DNA from: JAFDYH01 sp049840875
GTDB taxonomy: Bacteria; Bacteroidota; Bacteroidia; Chitinophagales; Chitinophagaceae
Assembly: GCA_049840875.1 (NCBI GenBank)
Contig: JASGJE010000011.1
Coordinates: 868,001 to 932,000, forward strand
Length of the DNA: 64,000 nucleotides
Direction of reading: 5' to 3'
This document shows, piece after piece, positions 50,351 through 56,379 of this stretch. The position numbers and the translations under genes are program-made. Every line of letters starts with the position of its first letter. Within the stretch, counting starts at the first letter, position 1. A model generated the notes under the pieces. That model was not told the DNA's origin. It saw only the letters and a program-made list of their open reading frames with translations, and made no database searches.

Positions 50351-50401
50351 AGCGTCCCGTTGGTCACGGGAAGGTCACCGGTTCGACTCCGGTAATCTCC
50401 A
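50350..50401 (+). pseudogene. 3' part of a tRNA-like gene
   Basis: The fragment begins with the 3' D-stem strand GAGC, has an anticodon arm TCCCG-TTGGTCA-CGGGA (loop reading GGT at 34-36 but with C at 37, unusual), variable AGGTC, a full T arm ACCGG-TTCGACT-CCGGT, the acceptor strand AATCTCC and base A. There is no 5' acceptor or D-loop in front; the GIY-YIG gene occupies that place. AATCTCC pairs with GGGGGTT of the truncated tRNA at 49897, again with G3-U70. As it stands it cannot form a whole tRNA. Confidence 0.7.
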
Positions 50402-50402
50402 C

Positions 50403-50432
50403 AAAAGCCGCGTCATAATTGAAGCGGCTTTT
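50403..50432 (+). terminator. Terminator after the tRNA 3' fragment
   Basis: The stem is AAAAGCCGC (50403-50411) with GCGGCTTTT (50424-50432). It is nearly identical to the hairpin at 50062. Confidence 0.85.
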
Positions 50433-50459
50433 GATTTTATATTATAGCTTATACTCTTC

Positions 50460-51215
50460 TCAGTCAACCTTAATCTTCAAATTTCTATACTCCACTTTCA
50501 TTGCCGGCATTACATGCACTTGCAATCCAATTACACCTTTTGACTTCGCAGCAGTTGAATCATAGTCAGTTGCTTCACTCATTAGCACACCATTGATAAA
50601 GTGCTTCATGTGGTTGCCTTTCGCAATGATGTCGATTGTATTCCAGTCATTTACTTTAATCAACGCTTTTAGTGAATCCGAACTTCCCAATGAGCCTGTA
50701 ACAATTGGTTTTTGACCTGCTTTCAGATCAACAATCTGTCCACGCATAGCGAGGAAGCCACGACCACGTTCTTCATAGTTCTGACCCGTATATGTATTAG
50801 CGCCATCGATATCCGCCTGGTAACCTTTCAATGCAAGAGGAATATCTTTCAGCTCTTCACTGCGATATTGTACACCGCTATTTCCTTCAGCATTAATTTT
50901 AAATTCTGCTTTGAATTCAAAATCCGAAGGTTCGCCTCCTGTCCAGATAAGAAATGAATTATTTTTTAATTGCTTATCGGGCGTTTCCTCTCCTATTATT
51001 TCCCCATTTTCTGCCCTCCAATAAACTGTATCTCCTTTCCATCCGTTCAATGTTTTTCCATCAAACATGCTGACAAATCCATCGCCTGATGATGCAGCAG
51101 TGGCAGAAGTATCTTTTGGGGTTGCTGTTTCAGCAGTTGACTGTTCACCGGAATTATTGCAGGCGGCGATTAACGCAACTGCGCAAATGCCGGACAGTGA
51201 TTTTAAATTGATCAT
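50460..51215 (-). CDS. DUF1080 (3-keto-disaccharide hydrolase domain) lipoprotein
   Basis: The 251-residue protein has a lipoprotein signal (lipobox LIAAC near residue 17) and a Thr/Ser-rich spacer. The DUF1080 concanavalin-like fold follows: FVSMFDGKTLNGWKGD near residue 48, NGEIIGEETP, FEFKAEFKINAEGNSGVQYR near residue 97, and WNTIDIIAKGNHMKHFINGV near residue 190. The Pfam name reflects activity on 3-keto glycosides. It is the last gene of the minus-strand run from 59073, with a Gfo/Idh/MocA oxidoreductase next to it. Confidence 0.88.
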   Translation of the reverse strand: MINLKSLSGICAVALIAACNNSGEQSTAETATPKDTSATAASSGDGFVSMFDGKTLNGWKGDTVYWRAENGEIIGEETPDKQLKNNSFLIWTGGEPSDFEFKAEFKINAEGNSGVQYRSEELKDIPLALKGYQADIDGANTYTGQNYEERGRGFLAMRGQIVDLKAGQKPIVTGSLGSSDSLKALIKVNDWNTIDIIAKGNHMKHFINGVLMSEATDYDSTAAKSKGVIGLQVHVMPAMKVEYRNLKIKVD

Positions 51216-51222
51216 AACTTTA

Positions 51223-51257
51223 GTTATAAGTTTTAGGTTCTAAGTTTTAAGTTGAGA
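51223..51257. repeat. 7-nt period array upstream of DUF1080 gene
   Basis: Five heptamers in register: GTTATAA, GTTTTAG, GTTCTAA, GTTTTAA, GTTGAGA. It is followed directly by an 8-nt array and then another 7-nt array in the same spacer. Confidence 0.65.
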
Positions 51258-51260
51258 AAA

Positions 51261-51292
51261 GGCAACAAGGCACAGAGGCACAAAGAATTTTT
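51261..51292. repeat. 8-nt period array (GGCACAAA family)
   Basis: Octamers GGCAACAA, GGCACAGA, GGCACAAA and GAATTTTT lie in register. The same series with the T-rich end unit recurs at 52553, 53916 (other strand) and 56285. Confidence 0.65.
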
Positions 51293-51309
51293 CTCTCACA
51301 GCTATCGGG

Positions 51310-51344
51310 TTTCATTTTTCACTTTTAACTTTTCACTCTTCATT
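51310..51344. repeat. 7-nt period array near the oxidoreductase stop
   Basis: TTTCATT, TTTCACT, TTTAACT, TTTCACT and CTTCATT lie in register and end six bases before the convergent end of the Gfo/Idh/MocA gene. Confidence 0.65.
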
Positions 51345-51349
51345 TATTC

Positions 51350-52504
51350 CTACCATTCCACTCCCGTATCTTTCCATGCTCTTGCTTTTGCCGAGTCGAT
51401 CACTGCTTCGCAAACTTTTTGCGTTTCATAAGCATCTTTAAACGTCGGACCGCAAGGTTCACCTGTTTCCAATGATTTCAAAAAGTCTGCAACCTGGTGA
51501 ACAAAGCTGTGTTCATATCCGATGCCTAAACCGGGCACCCACCATTTGTCCATATACGGTTGGTCGCCGTCTGTTACATGTATTGAACGCCATCCACGAA
51601 CAATTGATTCATCGCGATGATCAAAGTATTCAAGACGATTCAGATCATGCAGGTCCCAGCGAATTGATGCATTAGCGCCGTTGATTTCAAAAGTATACAA
51701 TGCTTTATGCCCTCTTGCATATCTCGTAGATTCAAACAAACCTAACGAACCATTATCAAAATGACAATGAAAAATACAGGCATCATCAATACCAACTTTT
51801 TCTACTTTGCCTGTCAGATTATGCATTCTTTCTTTTACAAAAGTTTCTGTTACTGCTGACACATCTTTAATAGCACCATTCAGCCACATTGCGGTATCAA
51901 TACAATGCGCCAGCAAGTCGCCGGTAACACCTGAACCTGCAACATCTGCATCCATTCTCCATAAACCTGCGCCACCTTGCGGCAGATCTGCATTGATTGT
52001 CCAATCCTGTAAGAAGTTAGCCCGGTAGTGATAAATCTTACCGAGCTTTCCCGAATCAACAATTTGTTTGGCTAACGTTACCGCAGGTAAGCGACGATAG
52101 TTATACCATACTGTATTTTTCACACCGGCTTTGGCAATCGCATCCACCATTTGTTTTGCTTCTGCAAGATTGCGGGCCAGTGGTTTTTCACAAAGAATCA
52201 TTTTGCCCGCTTTGGCGGCTGCTATAGCAATCTCTGCATGCGTATCATTCGGTGTACAGATATCAACAGCATCAATATCGTTACGGGCAATCACATTCTT
52301 CCAGTCTGTTTCAATTGATTCATACCCCCATTGATCAGCGAAAGCCTGCACTTTATCTTTCGTTCTTGAACAAACTGTCTTCAATACCGGATGATAACCA
52401 AGCTCGGGAAAAAAATCATTCACACGTTTATACCCGTTTGTATGCGTTCTTCCCATAAATCCCGTTCCGATCAATGCTATCCTTAAGTCTTTTTTATTTT
52501 TCAT
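51350..52504 (-). CDS. Gfo/Idh/MocA-family oxidoreductase
   Basis: The 384-residue enzyme is an NAD(P)-dependent sugar or inositol dehydrogenase-type protein. It has the Rossmann motif IALIGTGFMGRTHTNGY at the start and VDICTPNDTHAEIAIAAAKA. The catalytic EKP appears in KMILCEKPLARNLAEAKQM near residue 105, and a C-terminal domain with HCIDTAMWLNG near residue 210 follows. It lies with DUF1080 on one side and a TIM-barrel isomerase on the other, the usual company for oxidation of a sugar at C3. The exact substrate is unknown. Confidence 0.9.
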   Translation of the reverse strand: MKNKKDLRIALIGTGFMGRTHTNGYKRVNDFFPELGYHPVLKTVCSRTKDKVQAFADQWGYESIETDWKNVIARNDIDAVDICTPNDTHAEIAIAAAKAGKMILCEKPLARNLAEAKQMVDAIAKAGVKNTVWYNYRRLPAVTLAKQIVDSGKLGKIYHYRANFLQDWTINADLPQGGAGLWRMDADVAGSGVTGDLLAHCIDTAMWLNGAIKDVSAVTETFVKERMHNLTGKVEKVGIDDACIFHCHFDNGSLGLFESTRYARGHKALYTFEINGANASIRWDLHDLNRLEYFDHRDESIVRGWRSIHVTDGDQPYMDKWWVPGLGIGYEHSFVHQVADFLKSLETGEPCGPTFKDAYETQKVCEAVIDSAKARAWKDTGVEW

Positions 52505-52552
52505 TGCAAGAATGTTTTTTCTTTTATAGTTCTAATTAGTAAAGCCATGCCA

Positions 52553-52584
52553 GGCACAAAGGCAACAAGGCACAAAGTATTTTT
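52553..52584. repeat. 8-nt period array (GGCACAAA family)
   Basis: GGCACAAA, GGCAACAA, GGCACAAA and GTATTTTT lie in register, matching the octamer family at 51261 and 56285. Confidence 0.65.
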
Positions 52585-52825
52585 CTTTCTGCCCAATGTT
52601 TATTAAGCAAACTATATTACTACTATCATCGCCTGTTGTGTCACTCACTTGTGCGTTCTGTAATTCTATTCAGCATTTTCGAAGTCTCTGGATCAACTTG
52701 AAAACTCCTCCTCTCGCACACTCATCCCAGCCCTTTATAGTTTATCATTCGCTCAATTCCCCCCTCCATTAATTTCTTTAATCGTTAAAGCCAATCTCTG
52801 TCAATATCTTCAAAAGTAGTGAGCT

Positions 52826-52858
52826 AAAGCCCCTCCTTCGGAGGGGTTTGGGGAGGCT
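52826..52858 (-). terminator. GC-rich hairpin after the isomerase gene
   Basis: CCCCTCC at 52830-52836 pairs with GGAGGGG at 52840-52846 around TTC. Outer AAGCC and GGCTT add a second, shifted pairing. It directly follows the isomerase stop on the minus strand and may act as a terminator. The motif style recurs widely in Bacteroidota genomes as a repeat. Confidence 0.6.
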
Positions 52859-52860
52859 TA

Positions 52861-53883
52861 CTACCATCCATGCATCTCCCTCACCTTAATCATTGTTGCC
52901 AGTATATCATTCCATGTTTGCTGTTTCATCATTACTTCATTCGGAAACATACAGCCATCCCAACAGATATGGTTGAACGCTTTTGTCAACTGTCCATTTT
53001 CATCACGAAGCCAGAAACCTGCATCTTCAGCCACATTCAACTTACCATTTGGATCAGTAGCCTGGCAATGTCTTCCTGTTTTATCATGTGAACCTGAACC
53101 AAAAACAGTTCCATCATTTTGCGCCACATGAAAATCGATTGTCCATGGCCGTAAGGCAGCGGTAAGTTTGCGCAAAGCATCTTTTAAAACGCTGCGGTCT
53201 TTCCAGTCATAATCTTCCGGCAATATTCTATCCTGCGGGCTATTATAACCAAGCGTATATAATAAAGTATGCGACATGTCTGCCTGGAATCCAATGTTCG
53301 GACGATCCACCGCTTCCAATGTTTCTACCATTGCACGCCAGCTATGCATACCGCCCCAGCAAATTTCTCCTTCTGCAGCGAGACGCTCACCGTAATCAGC
53401 AGCAACATCACAAGCTTCGCGAAATGTTTGTGCAATCAATTTTGTATTGCCAACAGGATCTTTTGCCCAATCATGCGGGCTGCATGCGGAATCAATACGA
53501 ACAATGCCATAGGGGCGAATACCAAGTTCCCGTAAACGCTTGCCGATGTTGCAGGATTTTTTTACCATCTCAACAAATAACTTTCTATCAGCAGCGCTAC
53601 CCATCGCAGGCCCGCCCCATATAGGCGCTACCAGCGATCCGATTTTTAAATTATACGAACCAACCTGGTCTGCTAATTTTTTTATTCCGTCATCATTCAT
53701 TTCTATATCGACATGTGGACCAAGCAAGCCCAGATCAACGCCATCGAACTTTATACCATTTACTTCTGCCGCGGCTGTCATCTCCAGCATTGTATCGAAA
53801 GGGATCACTGGTTCAGAGTCTGGCCCTTTGCCTACGATACCGGGCCATGTTGCGTTATGTAATTTTGGAAATGTATTTGCCAT
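52861..53883 (-). CDS. Sugar isomerase/epimerase (xylose-isomerase-like TIM barrel)
   Basis: The 340-residue protein has the AP_endonuc_2/xylose-isomerase-like barrel. Marks are GVDLGLLGPHVDIEMND near residue 50, AAEGEICWGGMHSWRAMVE near residue 170 with a metal-site Glu, and IGFQADMSHTLLYTLGY near residue 195 with Asp and His. WTIDFHVAQNDGTVFGSGSH lies near residue 250. Such proteins act in inositol and 3-keto-sugar pathways. It is followed (52505-52860) by non-coding sequence and preceded by a cupin-like gene. Substrate unknown. Confidence 0.86.
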   Translation of the reverse strand: MANTFPKLHNATWPGIVGKGPDSEPVIPFDTMLEMTAAAEVNGIKFDGVDLGLLGPHVDIEMNDDGIKKLADQVGSYNLKIGSLVAPIWGGPAMGSAADRKLFVEMVKKSCNIGKRLRELGIRPYGIVRIDSACSPHDWAKDPVGNTKLIAQTFREACDVAADYGERLAAEGEICWGGMHSWRAMVETLEAVDRPNIGFQADMSHTLLYTLGYNSPQDRILPEDYDWKDRSVLKDALRKLTAALRPWTIDFHVAQNDGTVFGSGSHDKTGRHCQATDPNGKLNVAEDAGFWLRDENGQLTKAFNHICWDGCMFPNEVMMKQQTWNDILATMIKVREMHGW

Positions 53884-53890
53884 AGTAATT

Positions 53891-53918
53891 AGTTAAAAAT
53901 TAAAAGATAAAAGTGAAA
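53891..53918. repeat. 7-nt period array upstream of the isomerase gene
   Basis: AGTTAAA, AATTAAA, AGATAAA and AGTGAAA lie in register, seven bases before the isomerase start. It is joined to an 8-nt array. Confidence 0.6.
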
Positions 53919-53946
53919 AATACTTTGTGCCTCTGTGCTTGTTGCC
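53916..53946. repeat. 8-nt period array, reverse orientation
   Basis: AAAAATAC, TTTGTGCC, then TCTGTGC (seven bases, one deleted) and TTGTTGCC are the reverse-strand version of the GGCACAAA family. Confidence 0.6.
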
Positions 53947-53957
53947 TTCCCTCCTTC

Positions 53958-55172
53958 TCAAAGTACCAAATCCGGATTCTCTGGCCCAAAATGTTTCAGC
54001 ATCACAATCGGATCTGTCTTTGAAAGGTTCTGAATCTTTACACCTTCCTTTGCAGCTTGCTCTGTTACAAAATATTCATCGTGTGTCAACTGACCAAAGT
54101 GTATTGATGATGGTGTTTCAATATCCCACACGCCCATTTTACCATGTCCCTGCATCATTATCATTCCGTAAGCAGCTGCATCGCGAATGGTCACTGTCGC
54201 TCCGGGAAATATCGTTAATTCCTTGGCACTATACGCAGCATTTTTATAACAGATCCATTTATCCGAATAACCTTGTGCTTCCATTTCTGCTACAGCTTTA
54301 ACCGGCTTTGGTCGCATGAAATGATTCTGTGCAAAATGCGTGTCAACGTTCGGTTCCCAATCAATCACTTCAAGCAGGTGCTCGTAGTTACCAATTTTAT
54401 CTGCCGGTGTATTTTTCCAAAGCAATTCTTCAGGAATAATAACATTATTCACCAATGATTGATACATCGCAAAAACATCCGAAGCTTTTTGCGGTTCATA
54501 TGTACACAAGCTACCCGGTGCATGTAAAATTCCCGGGGGAACGTCCCAACCAGTTCCAGGCTCCAAACGATGTGCATGCGAAATGTTAGTGATCTTATTA
54601 TCGCCTTTACTGAAGTTTTTAAGACATTCCAACACTTCCTCTTTTGTCGTTCCCGGATTGAAGCCAAAAAAGGTATACGGAAAATCGCCACCATGATTGT
54701 TCAATTGCGGAGGGAAATAATAAGCTTCCGGTTTTCCTAACTGACCAGTAAGTTTCGCATGTTCATCACGGTGATGTACATGGTGAGGAAGAGGGCCAAG
54801 GTTATCAAAGAATTTAGAATACATCGGCCATGCTTTATATTGATTCCATAAACGGGCCCCGATGATAGCACTTCCCAACTCATTGATTGCATCACGCAAA
54901 ACAATTTGCGTTACATTATTTCCATCTTCAAAAACAATATGACTTAATCCTTCATTTTTACTTGTCAGCGGTCCATTATCAGCCGGTGTGGTAGATGAAA
55001 GCCAACGTTCATCGATGCCTCCTCTTATACCACCTAATGCATAATAATCGTCTTGGTGCAATTTGATACGGCGACCAGGAATACAAAATGATCTCGGCAC
55101 CCACGTTGGTGAAAGGCGTAATATTCCTTTTCCCTGGTCCAATGCTTTCTGTGCTAAACTTACTTTTTCCAT
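53958..55172 (-). CDS. Cupin-like / phosphomannose-isomerase-like protein
   Basis: The 404-residue protein is long for a cupin and shows possible metal ligands in PLPHHVHHRDEHAK near residue 130. AHRLEPGTGWDVPPGILHA near residue 205 looks like a second cupin strand pair, and a late TVTIRDAAAYGMIMMQGHG follows. The layout recalls type I mannose-6-phosphate isomerases, but I cannot place it firmly. It sits between the isomerase and a DUF4432 epimerase-like gene on the same strand, fitting an enzyme or isomerase acting on the same sugar. Confidence 0.65.
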   Translation of the reverse strand: MEKVSLAQKALDQGKGILRLSPTWVPRSFCIPGRRIKLHQDDYYALGGIRGGIDERWLSSTTPADNGPLTSKNEGLSHIVFEDGNNVTQIVLRDAINELGSAIIGARLWNQYKAWPMYSKFFDNLGPLPHHVHHRDEHAKLTGQLGKPEAYYFPPQLNNHGGDFPYTFFGFNPGTTKEEVLECLKNFSKGDNKITNISHAHRLEPGTGWDVPPGILHAPGSLCTYEPQKASDVFAMYQSLVNNVIIPEELLWKNTPADKIGNYEHLLEVIDWEPNVDTHFAQNHFMRPKPVKAVAEMEAQGYSDKWICYKNAAYSAKELTIFPGATVTIRDAAAYGMIMMQGHGKMGVWDIETPSSIHFGQLTHDEYFVTEQAAKEGVKIQNLSKTDPIVMLKHFGPENPDLVL

Positions 55173-55190
55173 ATGGCTTAGTTAAATTAC

Positions 55191-56258
55191 TTAATGCGGT
55201 TTTATTTCCTGTAATAATTTTTCTATTGATTGCTTGTCATGCACTACATCAATCTGCAAATCGTACGCTCTTGTTTCACCCGGTTGCAGTAAAATCAATT
55301 GTTTATTCTTTCTTGCCTGCGACTGTCCATCAAGATTATTGGTAGATGGCTCCAGCCCCGTTACATACTCACCTTTTCCCCAATGCTGCCAATTGATCAG
55401 CCAGGGAAATTGTTCTTTTGAAAAACGTAACGTTACAGCAAGATTCAATGATGAATTATGTAAACCACAAACACATTGTCCGGCTTCATCTGAGTCGATA
55501 TCAATCAATGCCACTTCTTCACCAGTACCATTGTGAATGTCTAACGGCGGCGGGCATTTGCGAAAGTTGTTGCCTTCAACAAATATTTTCTGATTACCGT
55601 TATTAAATCGCGGAAACCATTTTCCATTCCATAAAATATCCGTACCATCATCTATCAATGGCCAGCCAAAATTGCAATGATATAGGAGCATGTGAGCCTC
55701 GGGCACGTTTCCCTTATTCGTTACGTCGTCATGAATATGAATCGATGATTTTCCAAGCTCACCTGATATCGTTCTCCTTAATTCCAAATGACTCAGCAAC
55801 ACCTGAGCCTGTTTCATTTTGCCTGTAATGCTAAACTTCAGTTTACCGGAAGCCGGATCAGGCTGAATGATTGATTCTATTTCCGCAGGTATATTACTTA
55901 TTTCTCCATGCAATCCTCGTTCGCCATGTTCATCTGTTTCCGGGCCACCAATGTGTGAAAGCCCGCAGGTAGTCAGCAATCCACCTCCGAAAGTTTTTAA
56001 CCAGTCAACGCCCCGGTTGGAAAATGGCTGCGGATAGGTAATGCCGACATTACTTAACCAGGCAAGACTATGCTGGTTAAAAAATGTATCCATGATATCC
56101 ATTGCACGATCCAGAACAACTTTATAACGCAGACCTGTACCCGTATTTATCCATGCGATGCGGGTACCCTTTCCGGCGCCTGTATCCAACACCGATGTTT
56201 CAATACCGCCTATTTGTGCGGCCGTAGAAATTTTATTTATCCAAGGTTGATCTGGCAA
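55191..56258 (-). CDS. DUF4432 (aldose-1-epimerase-like) protein
   Basis: The 355-residue protein resembles the DUF4432 branch of the galactose-mutarotase fold. It has KVVLDRAMDIMDTFFNQHSL near residue 47, TTCGLSHIGGPETDEHGERG near residue 95 and HMLLYHCNFGWPLIDDGTDI near residue 185, plus YVTGLEPSTNNLDGQSQ near residue 310. Translation must start at TTG 56258: an in-frame stop lies six codons upstream and no ATG precedes the conserved part. It is 18 bases upstream of the cupin-like gene. Function is probably sugar epimerisation. Confidence 0.83.
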   Translation of the reverse strand: MPDQPWINKISTAAQIGGIETSVLDTGAGKGTRIAWINTGTGLRYKVVLDRAMDIMDTFFNQHSLAWLSNVGITYPQPFSNRGVDWLKTFGGGLLTTCGLSHIGGPETDEHGERGLHGEISNIPAEIESIIQPDPASGKLKFSITGKMKQAQVLLSHLELRRTISGELGKSSIHIHDDVTNKGNVPEAHMLLYHCNFGWPLIDDGTDILWNGKWFPRFNNGNQKIFVEGNNFRKCPPPLDIHNGTGEEVALIDIDSDEAGQCVCGLHNSSLNLAVTLRFSKEQFPWLINWQHWGKGEYVTGLEPSTNNLDGQSQARKNKQLILLQPGETRAYDLQIDVVHDKQSIEKLLQEIKPH

Positions 56259-56284
56259 AGCAATGTTTCGTGTTTAATGTGAAA

Positions 56285-56333
56285 GGCAACAAAGGTGCTG
56301 AGGCAACAAGGCATCGAGGCACAAAGTATTTTT
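56285..56333. repeat. 8-nt period array between the epimerase and cytochrome genes
   Basis: GGC-type octamers begin at 56285, 56294, 56302, 56310 and 56318 (steps of 9, 8, 8, 8), ending in GTATTTTT. It belongs to the GGCACAAA family and is joined to a 7-nt array at 56345. Confidence 0.65.
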
Positions 56334-56344
56334 AATTGTCCTCT

Positions 56345-56379
56345 CATTCACCATTGACTATTCACTACTCACAGTTTTA
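56345..56379. repeat. 7-nt period array at the end of the cytochrome gene
   Basis: CATTCAC, CATTGAC, TATTCAC, TACTCAC and AGTTTTA lie in register. They reach the stop codon of the convergent-strand cytochrome gene. Confidence 0.65.

Larger units (their letters stand above)
52505..52860. other. Non-coding spacer between oxidoreductase and isomerase genes
   Basis: This 356-base stretch holds the 8-nt array at 52553 and the GC-rich hairpin at 52826. Between them (52585-52825) I see no gene, no clear RNA, and no promoter that fits the consensus. It contains several short T- and C-rich stretches. Confidence 0.5.
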
